Counted from the stretch's first letter, positions 7,966 to 17,241 are shown. The stretch is DNA of 54,846 bases from CAWKDC01 sp964383495 (GCA_964383495.1 CAYLHG010000011.1:1-54846), one strand, 5' to 3'. Numbers and translations are program-made. Notes: generated by a model from the sequence alone, not told the origin.

Positions 7966-10737
7966 TCACAAATTTTTCATCCGCTGTGCCTGTCCTTGCA
8001 ATCCGTTGATTAATCCCTGTAATTCCTCAACGCGCGTTTTATCTCTCGCCACAACTGCTTCTGGCGCACGTTCAGCATAATGAGGATCTTCCAATTTTTG
8101 AGATAATTTTTTCAACTCTTGCTCGTGCTTTACCAGCACCTTTGCAATGCGTGCTAATTCTACCTCTTTGTCAATAAAATCAGCAAGAGGAACGTGTATT
8201 TCAACGCCCTCAATAATGGCATTGGCAGTAGCAGGCAATGTGGTATTATCTTCTAAAAATGTCACTTCCCCTGTGTTTGCTAAACGCTGCATGAAAGCAG
8301 CGTATTTTTGAAAGCAAATTTTGGTGAGTTCATCAGCGTTTTTAATCAATAACGGTAGCGTTATTTTAGGAGCAATATTCATTTCACCACGAATATTACG
8401 TACTGCAACAATAACAGCTTGCAGCCATGCCATATCTTTTTCAGCAACAGGATCTATCAAATCTTGATTAACAGTTGGGTAATCCATGATCATAATAGAG
8501 CTTAAAGCAGGCTTTGTGATTTCTGCAACGCGTTGCCAAATTTCTTCTGTAATAAAAGGAGCAAAAGGATGAAGCAATCTCAATACGCATTCAAGCACGG
8601 TTACCAAAGTGTAACGTGCTGCATGTTGAGTGCGTATATTTTCTGATTGCAACAGGGGTTTTGATAATTCTAAATACCAATCGCAAAAATGATTCCATAC
8701 AAATTCATATAACGCTTGTGTGGCAAAGTCATATCTGAATTGATCTAAACTTTCCTTCACGGTTTGAATTGTTTTTTGTAACATGGAAAAAATGTAGCGT
8801 TCTGCAATACCAAACTCACAATCTGATATGGAAGGGTAAGGGTGTGATTCTGTATTCATCAATACGTACCGCGCACTATTCCATAATTTATTGCAAAAAA
8901 GTCTGTAGCCATTGACGCGGTTTAAATCAAATTGCACGTGACGCTGACTTGAAGGCAACGAACAAAACATCAGGCGTAATGCGTCTGTTCCATAAGCTGA
9001 AATGCCTTCTGGAAATTCTTTGCGTGTGGTCTTTTCAATTTGTTTTTGCATCTGAGGCTGCATTAACCCTGATACTCTTTTTTGCACTAACGATTCTAAA
9101 TCAATGCCCTGAATTAAATCGATCGGATCTAATACATTTCCTTTGGATTTGGACATCTTCTGGCCGTTGTGATCACAAATTAACCCATGAATGTAAACGC
9201 GTTTGAAAGGCACTTTCCCTGTGAATTTAAGTCCCATCATGATCATGCGAGCAACCCAAAAGAAAATGATATCAAAACCAGAGATCAATACGTTGGTTGG
9301 ATAAAACGTTTCAAAATCTTCCGTTTTATCTGGCCACCCTAATGTGGAGAAAGGCCATAAAGCAGAGGAAAACCACGTGTCTAATACATCTTCATCTTGA
9401 TGTAATACTATATCTTCAGACAAGTTGTATTTTTCACGCACGGCTTTTTCATTGTCGGCAACGTATACAGTGCCAGACTTATCATACCAAGCGGGAATAC
9501 GGTGCCCCCACCATAATTGCCGAGAAATGCACCAATCTTTAATATCACGCATCCATGCAAAATAAGTATTTGCCCAATGCGGAGGCGAAAATTCAATGTC
9601 TCCCTTTTCAACAGCTTCAATCGCCGGTTGTGCAAGCGGTGCAATTTTAACAAACCATTGTGACGTTAACATGGGCTCTAAAATGCTACCCGATCGATCA
9701 CCTTTAGGGCGTTTTGTTCGATAGGGTTCAATTTTTTCAATTAAATTTAAATTTTTTAAATCTTCTACTATTTTATCACGCGCAACAAAACGATCTAAGC
9801 CTTGATAATCTTTTGGTGTTTGCGTATTAAGCGTGCCATCCATGTTCAGGATATTGATCAATGGCAAATCGTGACGTTGTCCTACTTCATAATCATTAAA
9901 ATCATGTGCGGGTGTAATTTTGACACACCCTGTTCCGAAAGTGGCATCGACATATTCATCTGCAATAATAGGAATATGCCGTCCGGTGAGTGGAAGTGCA
10001 ATAAATTGTCCAATTAAATTTTGATAACGTTTGTCATGCGGGTTCACAGCAACGGCGGTGTCACCTAACATGGTTTCAGGGCGCGTGGTCGCAACAATAA
10101 TAGATGTTTTGCTATCGTTACTTAAAGGGTAGCGTAGATGCCATAAATGTGTGTCTTCTTCTACCATTTCTACTTCAAGATCAGAGACTGCTGTATTTAA
10201 TACACAATCCCAATTCACAAGACGTTGACCGCGGTATATTAAACTTTCATCATATAAACGCACAAATACTTCGCGCACCGCTTGAGATAGCCCTGGGTCC
10301 ATGGTGAAACGTTCGCGCGACCAATCTGCAGAAATACCCATGCGTTTGAATTGCTGCGCAATGGTATTGCCTGACTGCTCTTTCCACGCCCATACGGATT
10401 GAATAAAGGTTTCGCGCCCTAAAGCTAAACGCGTTTTTCCTTGTGCATTGAGTTGACGTTCTACAACCATTTGGGTAGCAATGCCGGCGTGATCTGTGCC
10501 CACTTGCCAATGTGTTTTTTGCCCGTTCATGCGATGGTAACGAATTAAGCAATCCATTAATGATGCTTCTAACGCGTGCCCCATGTGCAAACTGCCGGTG
10601 ACATTAGGCGGAGGAAGCATTAAACAAAAAGGCGTTGCATTGCCTGTAGGAACGAAATGTCCTGCGCTTTCCCACGTCTGATACCATTGAGATTCAATGG
10701 CCGCAGGATCATAGGCTTTATTTAATGGTTCAGACAT
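7966..10737 (-). CDS. valS: Valyl-tRNA synthetase
   Basis: Class I aminoacyl-tRNA synthetase that charges tRNA-Val and edits mischarged threonine. The 923-residue length is typical. The HIGH motif appears as PNVTGSLHMGHAL near residue 50, the CP1 editing domain lies at about 190-340, KMSKSKGN appears at about residue 535, and the C-terminal coiled-coil arm (residues 860-923) is rich in charged heptads. It lies 15 bases downstream of pepA, the E. coli neighbour, but the DNA polymerase subunit gene holC that usually sits between them is absent. A mntA-hepT pair follows in the same direction. Confidence 0.98.
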   Translation of the reverse strand: MSEPLNKAYDPAAIESQWYQTWESAGHFVPTGNATPFCLMLPPPNVTGSLHMGHALEASLMDCLIRYHRMNGQKTHWQVGTDHAGIATQMVVERQLNAQGKTRLALGRETFIQSVWAWKEQSGNTIAQQFKRMGISADWSRERFTMDPGLSQAVREVFVRLYDESLIYRGQRLVNWDCVLNTAVSDLEVEMVEEDTHLWHLRYPLSNDSKTSIIVATTRPETMLGDTAVAVNPHDKRYQNLIGQFIALPLTGRHIPIIADEYVDATFGTGCVKITPAHDFNDYEVGQRHDLPLINILNMDGTLNTQTPKDYQGLDRFVARDKIVEDLKNLNLIEKIEPYRTKRPKGDRSGSILEPMLTSQWFVKIAPLAQPAIEAVEKGDIEFSPPHWANTYFAWMRDIKDWCISRQLWWGHRIPAWYDKSGTVYVADNEKAVREKYNLSEDIVLHQDEDVLDTWFSSALWPFSTLGWPDKTEDFETFYPTNVLISGFDIIFFWVARMIMMGLKFTGKVPFKRVYIHGLICDHNGQKMSKSKGNVLDPIDLIQGIDLESLVQKRVSGLMQPQMQKQIEKTTRKEFPEGISAYGTDALRLMFCSLPSSQRHVQFDLNRVNGYRLFCNKLWNSARYVLMNTESHPYPSISDCEFGIAERYIFSMLQKTIQTVKESLDQFRYDFATQALYEFVWNHFCDWYLELSKPLLQSENIRTQHAARYTLVTVLECVLRLLHPFAPFITEEIWQRVAEITKPALSSIMIMDYPTVNQDLIDPVAEKDMAWLQAVIVAVRNIRGEMNIAPKITLPLLIKNADELTKICFQKYAAFMQRLANTGEVTFLEDNTTLPATANAIIEGVEIHVPLADFIDKEVELARIAKVLVKHEQELKKLSQKLEDPHYAERAPEAVVARDKTRVEELQGLINGLQGQAQRMKNL

Positions 10738-10752
10738 GCATTAACCTCAATA

Positions 10753-12270
10753 TTACGCTTGTGGAATTGCTTGGGCGCGTGTTAACAAAAATTCAATGAG
10801 TAGTGATGTAGGGCGGCCTGTGGCGTGTGCATCTTTACCTGTTACAAATGCGGTGCCCGCTACATCTAAATGTGCCCAAGGCGTGGTTTCATCAACGAAA
10901 CGCGATAAGAAGCAAGCCGCTGTGATAGACCCTGCGTCAGGGCCACCAATGTTGATAACGTCTGCAAACGGGCTTTCTAATTGAGATTGGTATTCTTCCC
11001 ACAATGGCATTTGCCATACGCGATCTAAACTTTGTTCGCCTGCTGCAAGCAATTCATCAGCTAGCGATTGTTGATTGCTATAAACTGCACTGGCGTGGCG
11101 CCCTAAGGCTACAATGCATGCACCCGTTAATGTGGCAACATCGATGATCGCACGTGGGTGGAAATTTTCTTGTGCGTATGTGAGAGTGTCACATAATACT
11201 AAGCGTCCTTCCGCATCAGTATTTGCAATTTCAACGGTCTTACCGCTCATGGTGGTGACGATATCATCTGGCCGTGTTGCATTCCCAGAAGGCATATTTT
11301 CAGCACATGCCATGATGGCAACAATATTGATCGGCAATTGGAGGTTGGCAGCTGCGTGAATGGCAGATAGTACCGTGGCGGCGCCGCACATATCGTATTT
11401 CATGCCCATCATGGATGAACCTGGCTTTAAAGAAAGACCGCCGGTGTCAAATGTAATACCTTTCCCAACGAGTGCAATGGGTTGCTCATGCTTTTCGCCG
11501 CCTTTATATTGGATGATGACCAACTGCGCAGGGTTATCACTGCCTTTAGTCACCGCCATGAAAGCGCCCATGCCCATTTGCGTCATTTCAGCTTCTGAAA
11601 GAATAGAAACTGTAGTGTGTGGTAATTTTGTACATAGTTTTGTTGCAGTTTCTGCCATATATTCAGGCGTGCAAATATTACCTGGGGTGTTTCCCAGGTC
11701 ACGGACATGCTTCACTGCAGTAGCGATAGCAACACCATGGGCAAGTGCCAGCGCTCCTGTTTCACGGCTGACAATATCTTGCAGGAAAAAGATTTCCGTC
11801 TCTTCTAGGGAAGGAGTATCTGAGGTTTTATTTTCATGTTTTTCAGAAGGCTTGCCCTTCAGTCCGCTGAGTTGATAGGTAGCGTGCTCCAGTACTTCAA
11901 CGGCTTGACGTAGCTTCCAATAATAGCCGTGCCCATGAACAGGCAGTTCAGGTAAAAAGCAGGCGACTTTTTTAATTTTTTTCTTGATAAGGGCTACACT
12001 CGCTGCGCGCAGGATTTTTTGGTAGGCGAGGCCGTCTAGTTTTTCCGCTTTTCCCAAACCTACTAAAATAATGCGGGTAGGGTGATAAAGTACGGTGACC
12101 GCTCCTGTTTTAGGCACAAAATCTTGGAGGCTAAGGTAAGCTTTGATAGCCCCTTGGCAAGAAGCATCTGCCGCGGCGGTAGCAGGGGGGAGATCATAGG
12201 ATTCGTAGACCCCTAGGATAAGGGTGTCGTATTCTTGTGTGAGCAGTTGGTCTGCGAATTTGAAGTGCAT
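10753..12270 (-). CDS. pepA: Leucyl aminopeptidase (cytosol aminopeptidase)
   Basis: M17 family metallo-aminopeptidase that removes N-terminal residues from peptides in the cytoplasm; E. coli PepA is also a DNA-binding protein in plasmid resolution and carAB control. The roughly 505-residue protein has the variable N-terminal domain (1-170) and a catalytic domain holding the family signature NTDAEGRLVLCD, with metal ligands and the active-site Lys region (VGKGITFDTGG) intact. The start at 12270 has AAAGGAGA upstream; the longer open frame to 12348 lacks a ribosome site. Divergent from lptF, as in E. coli, and upstream of valS. Confidence 0.96.
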   Translation of the reverse strand: MHFKFADQLLTQEYDTLILGVYESYDLPPATAAADASCQGAIKAYLSLQDFVPKTGAVTVLYHPTRIILVGLGKAEKLDGLAYQKILRAASVALIKKKIKKVACFLPELPVHGHGYYWKLRQAVEVLEHATYQLSGLKGKPSEKHENKTSDTPSLEETEIFFLQDIVSRETGALALAHGVAIATAVKHVRDLGNTPGNICTPEYMAETATKLCTKLPHTTVSILSEAEMTQMGMGAFMAVTKGSDNPAQLVIIQYKGGEKHEQPIALVGKGITFDTGGLSLKPGSSMMGMKYDMCGAATVLSAIHAAANLQLPINIVAIMACAENMPSGNATRPDDIVTTMSGKTVEIANTDAEGRLVLCDTLTYAQENFHPRAIIDVATLTGACIVALGRHASAVYSNQQSLADELLAAGEQSLDRVWQMPLWEEYQSQLESPFADVINIGGPDAGSITAACFLSRFVDETTPWAHLDVAGTAFVTGKDAHATGRPTSLLIEFLLTRAQAIPQA

Positions 12271-12373
12271 GAGTGTCTCCTTTACCCAAAAATGGCCAAG
12301 AACGGCGTATACTTGTGTATCCGGGAATTGTACCTTAGTTTTAGTCACGCGCGAAGCGTTCAGAGGGGATCTC

Positions 12374-13477
12374 TTGAGTATTATTGGGCGCTACATTGGA
12401 CGCGATATTGTATTATCCATGCTGGCTGTGCTGGTGGTGTTATTGCTTGTCGGCATTAGCAATCAGTTTGTTGCATACCTCGCTGATGCAGCGGCCGGCG
12501 AAATTGCTGCTGGCTTAGTATTAAAAATTGTGGGCATGCACATGCCGAGCTTAATAGGCGTCTTAATCCCCCTTGCTTTGTTTCTGGGTGTCATTTTGTC
12601 TCTGAGCCGTCTTTATGCAGATGCTGAGATGCCCGCGTTGTTTGCATGCGGTATGGGGTATAGCACGTTAATAAAAGTGGTTATGCTGCCGGCGATGCTT
12701 TTCACTAGCATTGCTTTGGCTGTGAATCTTTGGATAGCCCCTCATTATTTGTATGAAGTGGCACAAGTAGTTGCAAAAGCAGAAACAGATTTAATTTCCC
12801 GTGCTATTCAGCCTGGGCGTTTTCAAGTATCTGATGACGGGCAATATGTTTTATATATTGATAGCGTTTCTTCAGATGGTGAAGAAGCATTTGATGTATT
12901 CATTGCAGAACAAGCTCCAAAGGATGCAAAGTTTCATCTGGGTGTGATCGCAAGTTCATCAGGTTATCATTGGATTGATGATAAAACAGAGAGTGATTAC
13001 ATTGTCTTGCGTGATGGGCACCGTTATCAAGGTTTACCGGGACAACGAAATTATCAATTGATGACATTTCGCGAATATGGTTTACGTGTGCTTGATCGTA
13101 CACCAACATTACGGGTTAAAGAGCGCGCCATGCCGCCTGCTGATTTGCTGGGGACCGCAGATAGAGAACAGCAAGCAGAATTACAATGGCGTATTTGTTT
13201 GAGTTTATCAACCATTATTTTAGCATTATGGGCTATCGTATTGGCCAAAGTAAAACCAAGACAAGGAAAATATGCAAGGGCATTTCCCGCGATTTTACTT
13301 GCCATTATTTACATTAATGGATTAATGTTTGCACGCAGTATCTATGAAGAATCTGCATGGTTACCCATTTGGCTAGGGATTTATTGGGTTCCTGTATTAG
13401 CTTTTGCATTAGTAATATTTGTATTTTGGTGGCAATCGCAATGGCGTAAGTCGCGCTCTAACCGCCCTTTTTTGTAA
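12374..13477 (+). CDS. lptF: LPS export permease LptF
   Basis: One of the two membrane subunits of the LptB2FG ABC transporter that extracts lipopolysaccharide from the inner membrane. The protein of about 367 residues begins IIGRYIGRDIVLSML, matching the family start, has three N-terminal and three C-terminal membrane helices, and a periplasmic beta-jellyroll domain between (about 125-265). The best start is the TTG at 12374, preceded by AGGGG; the open frame extends back into the pepA promoter region but without ribosome site or family similarity. lptG follows after 21 bases. Confidence 0.94.
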   Translation: MSIIGRYIGRDIVLSMLAVLVVLLLVGISNQFVAYLADAAAGEIAAGLVLKIVGMHMPSLIGVLIPLALFLGVILSLSRLYADAEMPALFACGMGYSTLIKVVMLPAMLFTSIALAVNLWIAPHYLYEVAQVVAKAETDLISRAIQPGRFQVSDDGQYVLYIDSVSSDGEEAFDVFIAEQAPKDAKFHLGVIASSSGYHWIDDKTESDYIVLRDGHRYQGLPGQRNYQLMTFREYGLRVLDRTPTLRVKERAMPPADLLGTADREQQAELQWRICLSLSTIILALWAIVLAKVKPRQGKYARAFPAILLAIIYINGLMFARSIYEESAWLPIWLGIYWVPVLAFALVIFVFWWQSQWRKSRSNRPFL

Positions 13478-13498
13478 CGCGGGGAAAGGAAAGTTAAC

Positions 13499-14566
13499 AT
13501 GTTTAATATTTTAGATCGTTACATTGCAAGCACTGCATTACTACTGATTTTTGCCGCTTTATTATTAGTATTAGGTGTTGATTTTTTATTTGCTTATATT
13601 CACGAGTTAGGTGGAGTAGGGCGAGGAGATTATCACGCTCTAACCGCTTTATTTTATGTTGCGTTAACCTTACCGAGGCGACTATACGATTTATTTCCCA
13701 TTGCGAGTTTAATTGGTGTGCTAATGGCATTAGGATTGCTGGCCTCTCGCAGTGAATTAATAGTAATGCGTGCCAGTGGAATGTCAATCAAGCAAATTGC
13801 ATTGGCTGTGGCAAAAGTAGGTTTGGTCATGGCGCTAGTTGTTTTTATGTTGGGCGAGTGGGTAGTGCCTCAAGCAGAGTATGCTGCAGAAGGGTTAAAA
13901 ATTCGTGCTAAAAGTAGCGGCCAGGCGGTATTAACAGCACAAGGAACTTGGGTGCGCGAGGAAAACGATTTTATTCACATTCGCACATTGTTGCCAAAAG
14001 GAGTTTTACAAGAAGTCACGCGTTATCGATTTAATGATCACTATGAATTGCAAAGTACTACTTTTATTGAAAAAGCAAAGTTTCGCGATAATAAGTGGGA
14101 ATTATCTGGCATTAAAGAAAGCTTGATATCCCCGCAAAAAATAACGATTGAGGAAAAAACAGCAGAAACAGCAAACCACTTGATTGACCCTTCATTATTA
14201 GAGATATTGCTCAGCAAACCTGATAATTTGACGTTAGTAGGCTTGTATCATTATATTTCTTATTTAGATGAAAATCATTTAGATGCAAGCCATTATCAGT
14301 TGATCTTTTGGAAAAAAATTGCAGCACCACTTGCTGTGATTTTAATGATTGTATTAGGTGTGCCTTTTGTATTTGGGCCGTTGCGTAGTGCATCCATGGG
14401 CTTGAGAATGTTATCAGGTATTTTCTTTGGTTTTGTATTTTATTTAACCAATGAAATTTTTGGCCCTGTCACATTAGTTTATCATTTACCCCCTATTTTG
14501 GCAGCGCTTACGCCCTTGATATTATTTTCTTTAATGGGTTGGTGGATGATGAGGAGGATATTATAA
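13499..14566 (+). CDS. lptG: LPS export permease LptG
   Basis: Partner of LptF in the LptB2FG transporter. The 355-residue protein starts NILDRYIASTALLLI, the usual amphipathic entry to helix 1, followed by two more helices, a periplasmic domain (about 125-265) and three C-terminal helices including APLAVILMIVLGVPFVFGPLR, a conserved block of LptG. GGGGAAAGGAAAG precedes the ATG. The next gene starts on the base after its TAA, so it is tightly coupled to a putative LPS kinase. Confidence 0.96.
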   Translation: MFNILDRYIASTALLLIFAALLLVLGVDFLFAYIHELGGVGRGDYHALTALFYVALTLPRRLYDLFPIASLIGVLMALGLLASRSELIVMRASGMSIKQIALAVAKVGLVMALVVFMLGEWVVPQAEYAAEGLKIRAKSSGQAVLTAQGTWVREENDFIHIRTLLPKGVLQEVTRYRFNDHYELQSTTFIEKAKFRDNKWELSGIKESLISPQKITIEEKTAETANHLIDPSLLEILLSKPDNLTLVGLYHYISYLDENHLDASHYQLIFWKKIAAPLAVILMIVLGVPFVFGPLRSASMGLRMLSGIFFGFVFYLTNEIFGPVTLVYHLPPILAALTPLILFSLMGWWMMRRIL

Positions 14567-15331
14567 ATGGAAATCGGTAGCAATGTAGCATTCAAGCAGA
14601 TCTTAATTCAACATCACTTAGATGATTTTGAGGCGTTATGGGCAGTTGAAGGAGAGTTTGTTGAGGAAGGAAATATTAAACCAAAAAGCGGGCATTCGCA
14701 TGTAGTGCGGCTTAGTTTAAAAACAGATAACACATCTGTTCTTGTTTATATGAAAAAGCAAACTAATTATGCAACGACATTATCTCGTTTGTTGCACAGA
14801 ACGAGTTCAATTTGCCGCCGGGAGTATCATAATATCCATGATTGGCATCAACGAGGTTTACCTACTGTTGAAGGATTATATTGCGCAGAAGTAAAAAACC
14901 CATTGCGTGGCATTTTAATCACACGTGCATTGGAAGACTCTCAATCGTTGGATGATTTTTTGAAAACAGCCTCACCCGAAAAACGTCAATCGATATTGCG
15001 CGATATTGCAAAATTAACGCGTCGTATTCATCAAGCAGGAAGAGTGCATCGTTGTTTATTCCCAAAACATGTTTTTGTGCGTGCTGATGATCATGCTTTA
15101 ACATTGATTGATTTGGAAAAAGCCAGAAAATCTTGGTGTTGGATTTCTGATCATGCGCGCGAGCTGGCTTCATTCATGCGGCGTTTGGAATGGAAGAGCG
15201 AAGCAGAATATCAACAGTTTTTAAATGATTATATGGAAGCTTTGCCGGGTTGGCACCAATTTATCTTGAAATGGCTATTAGGGCGACGCATCCAACGTTA
15301 TCGCAGAAGTAACTCCATAAATATTGGTTAG
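14567..15331 (+). CDS. LPS core/Kdo kinase-like protein (InaA/WaaP type)
   Basis: The 254-residue protein resembles the lipopolysaccharide-kinase family (Kdo kinase/WaaP/InaA). It has a kinase-like N-lobe with the Lys pair VYMKKQTNY, a C-lobe loop HRCLFPKHVFV at about residues 162-172 in the position of the catalytic loop, and LIDLEKAR at about 182-189 as the metal-binding DFG-equivalent. The catalytic-loop Asp seen in many kinases is replaced by Cys in HRCL, as in other InaA-like members where this position varies, so activity is uncertain. It begins directly after the lptG stop (GAGGAGG in lptG as ribosome site), consistent with a role in LPS modification during export. The basic C-terminus (LLGRRIQRYRRS) could contact the membrane. 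Confidence 0.78.
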   Translation: MEIGSNVAFKQILIQHHLDDFEALWAVEGEFVEEGNIKPKSGHSHVVRLSLKTDNTSVLVYMKKQTNYATTLSRLLHRTSSICRREYHNIHDWHQRGLPTVEGLYCAEVKNPLRGILITRALEDSQSLDDFLKTASPEKRQSILRDIAKLTRRIHQAGRVHRCLFPKHVFVRADDHALTLIDLEKARKSWCWISDHARELASFMRRLEWKSEAEYQQFLNDYMEALPGWHQFILKWLLGRRIQRYRRSNSINIG

Positions 15332-15401
15332 TTATTAAGTTGCTAAAAGTTAATTTTGGTACTAATATATGGATATCACCCAGTAGTTTTGGAGGGGTAC
15401 C

Positions 15402-16304
15402 ATGCCACGCGTTCAGTTGTCTTCCGCGCAAGCGAATAAATTAGGGATCCCAAAAGAAAAACAATATATTAGCGCAGGTGGATCTTCTGGCTATGGGAGC
15501 GCTGGAGCAAGCAACAGCTTGAGTCTTAATAAATCAACTACTGAAAAAACTGGCTTGCTGGCCAAGCAGGCTACCCTGGATGATGGTGATGTTTTTGTTG
15601 AGAGTGGCGATATTCACACCGCATTAAATGTTCATCAGGGCGGATATCGAGGTACATTGCTTGCTTTGTTGGAGAGAAGTGTACCCTCTGGTATTCTCTC
15701 GTTTATATCGACAGGGCCATTGAAGGAAAATCAGCATCAGGATTTTATCGTCTATTTAATTAAGACTGGAAAATTTGATGAGGAACTCAATAGACGCGAC
15801 GGCGGAAGTAAAACTTTTCTTGAGGTAGCGTTAGAAAATAATTGGGATAAGATTGCTGATGCGACTCTGGATAAGATGGGAGCAGACTCAGACACCTCAA
15901 GCACTTTTATTACATTGGGCGAGTATCGAGGAATGATAGCGATTGAGCTAGCGATTATAAATAAGAAAAGTAAATTGGCAGAAAAGATTTTAGATAAAAT
16001 GGAAGACAAGCCAGCATTATACTCAGACGCAAGAGCCAACAATCCTACCTTGCTGCGCTTAGCCGTTGAACATAAACAATGGGGCGTTGCATTAAAAATG
16101 CTAGAAAAAGGAGCGTATAGCTTAGGGAAACAGCATGATAATGCGCAAGGGTGGACGACATTGGTGGCGGGGATTAAGACGTTGCCAAATGGAAATACGC
16201 AGTTACAAGGGGTTTACAAAGCATTCCCTAACATACGTGGGTGTTTGGAGAAAGGCGGCCATACGGGTGACGCTGCCACGAGTGGCTCGAGACCCAGGGC
16301 GTAG
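15402..16304 (+). CDS. Ankyrin-like repeat protein, candidate effector
   Basis: I do not recognise a named family. The 300-residue protein has a polar Gly/Ser-rich N-terminus (about 1-65), then helical repeats whose spacing and wording resemble degenerate ankyrin repeats: around residues 135-160 (KTFLEVALENNWDKIADATLDKM), 170-200 (AIELAIINKKSKLAEKILDKM) and 210-236 (TLLRLAVEHKQWGVALKMLEKGA). No signal peptide or membrane segment. GGAGGGG precedes the ATG, and a perfect terminator follows at 16380-16407. It stands alone between LPS genes and tRNA-Ser. Ankyrin-type proteins in Legionellales are often secreted by the Dot/Icm type IV system, so a secreted effector role is an inference only. Confidence 0.75.
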   Translation: MPRVQLSSAQANKLGIPKEKQYISAGGSSGYGSAGASNSLSLNKSTTEKTGLLAKQATLDDGDVFVESGDIHTALNVHQGGYRGTLLALLERSVPSGILSFISTGPLKENQHQDFIVYLIKTGKFDEELNRRDGGSKTFLEVALENNWDKIADATLDKMGADSDTSSTFITLGEYRGMIAIELAIINKKSKLAEKILDKMEDKPALYSDARANNPTLLRLAVEHKQWGVALKMLEKGAYSLGKQHDNAQGWTTLVAGIKTLPNGNTQLQGVYKAFPNIRGCLEKGGHTGDAATSGSRPRA

Positions 16305-16379
16305 GGGCCAGTAGCTATTATTTCAGAAGTTTTTGCACGCTTTGATATGGTAATTTTCAGCATTACCCGACTCTTTATT

Positions 16380-16407
16380 AGAAAAAGACCTTAAAAGGTC
16401 TTTTTCT
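16380..16407. terminator. Bidirectional intrinsic terminator
   Basis: A perfect inverted repeat of 13 bases per arm around a 2-base centre (arms AGAAAAAGACCTT and AAGGTCTTTTTCT) provides a GC-containing stem with a T run on both strands. It separates the ankyrin-like gene (plus) from tRNA-Ser (minus) and can end both transcripts. Confidence 0.85.
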
Positions 16408-16411
16408 AATT

Positions 16412-16503
16412 TGGCGGAGAGAGAGGGATTCGAACCCTCGATAGAGTTTTAGCCCTATACTCCCTTAGCAGGGGAGTGCCTTCAGCCACTCGGCCATCTC
16501 TCC
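16412..16503 (-). tRNA. tRNA-Ser (anticodon GCT)
   Basis: On the minus strand the gene begins GGAGAGATGGCCGAGTGG and ends TCTCTCCGCCA with the CCA encoded. The acceptor stem GGAGAGA/TCTCTCC is perfect. The anticodon loop CTGCTAA gives GCU, reading AGC/AGU serine codons. The long variable arm (GTATAGGGCTAAAACTCTATC) is typical of class II tRNA-Ser. Transcription ends at the adjacent terminator. Confidence 0.97.
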
Positions 16504-16516
16504 GTATTGCGCAGGT

Positions 16517-16545
16517 AGGATACACTTTTTACCCAAAGCTCGCAA
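16517..16545 (-). promoter_or_regulatory. Candidate sigma-70 promoter of tRNA-Ser
   Basis: On the minus strand TTGCGA (16545-16540) and TATCCT (16522-16517) are separated by exactly 17 bases and lie 14 bases before the tRNA 5' end. Good spacing for a stable RNA promoter. Confidence 0.55.
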
Positions 16546-16556
16546 CCCCCTTGCGG

Positions 16557-16584
16557 TTGAGCTTTTCAAAACAAACTTTATAAA
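16557..16584 (+). promoter_or_regulatory. Candidate promoter of the secreted protein gene at 16624
   Basis: TTGAGC (16557-16562) and TATAAA (16579-16584) are spaced by 16 bases, 40 bases before the start codon. It lies back-to-back with the tRNA-Ser promoter. Confidence 0.45.
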
Positions 16585-16623
16585 CTACTTTTATAAAGAG
16601 CCCATTGACTTGAGGAATTTACA

Positions 16624-17199
16624 ATGAAAAATTTGAAAAGGTGTGCAGCTGCATTGTTGGCACTTGTATCTATATCTGCCTCTGCTTACCATAGTCAATT
16701 GATTATGGCGAATAATTTGTATGCGGGTGAAGCTGCGTTAGTGGTTGTTTCGTTGTCAAGCGATTCAGTTTGTGATGGAACGAGTGATAAGAAATGTCAC
16801 TGCGAGAATAAGAAAACATTACTTTTAAAAGCTGGAGCGGAAAAAACGGGCACCTCTTTTCCTTCTTCTAACCGCGTTCCTTATGGAGAAAAGGCAGCTG
16901 CTGGGATCGTTAATTGTAAAGATGAGCATGTCCCTGTTGCGAGACACGGTTCTATGGGGTGGTCTCACGGTCATATTGAAGACATTTATGTTTACACAGA
17001 TTTAGATAAGAAGACTCCAACGGTACACAAGGTTGGATGTATCAGTAGTTTGAAAGCATTCTTAGATAAAGGAACCCATAGTGCTACCTTAACATTGACA
17101 AGAGGTTCGAAAACGACGACTATGAGCCCAGAGTCTGGTGGCGAGACAACAACCACGCATCCTTTAAAAATGACTTGCACAATAGGTGGAGGTCTTTAA
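16624..17199 (+). CDS. Secreted cysteine-containing protein of unknown function
   Basis: Not recognised. The 191-residue product has a clear signal peptide (MKNLKRCAAALLALVSISASA, cleavage expected after ASA) and a mature part of about 170 residues. Mature cysteines lie in VCDGTSDKKCHC, IVNCKD, VGCISS and MTCTIGG, suggesting disulphides in an oxidising compartment. It has Thr/Ser-rich beta-like stretches near the C-terminus (TLTLTRGSKTTTM). TTGAGGA precedes the ATG. It is a single gene with its own promoter and a terminator-like hairpin at 17221. Periplasmic, outer-membrane or secreted location is inferred. Confidence 0.8.
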   Translation: MKNLKRCAAALLALVSISASAYHSQLIMANNLYAGEAALVVVSLSSDSVCDGTSDKKCHCENKKTLLLKAGAEKTGTSFPSSNRVPYGEKAAAGIVNCKDEHVPVARHGSMGWSHGHIEDIYVYTDLDKKTPTVHKVGCISSLKAFLDKGTHSATLTLTRGSKTTTMSPESGGETTTTHPLKMTCTIGGGL

Positions 17200-17220
17200 T
17201 CGGAAGATAGGGGACGGGAA

Positions 17221-17241
17221 GACTGAAAGGGTCTTTCTGTC
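17221..17241 (+). terminator. Hairpin after the secreted protein gene
   Basis: GACTGAAAG and CTTTCTGTC can pair (one T-T mismatch) around a GGT loop and are followed by a pyrimidine/T-rich stretch. Convergent with mutS. Confidence 0.5.

Noticed and set aside
11360..11875. 171-codon frame opposite pepA
   Set aside because: Overlaps a strongly conserved enzyme gene in antisense, no ribosome site, no domain.
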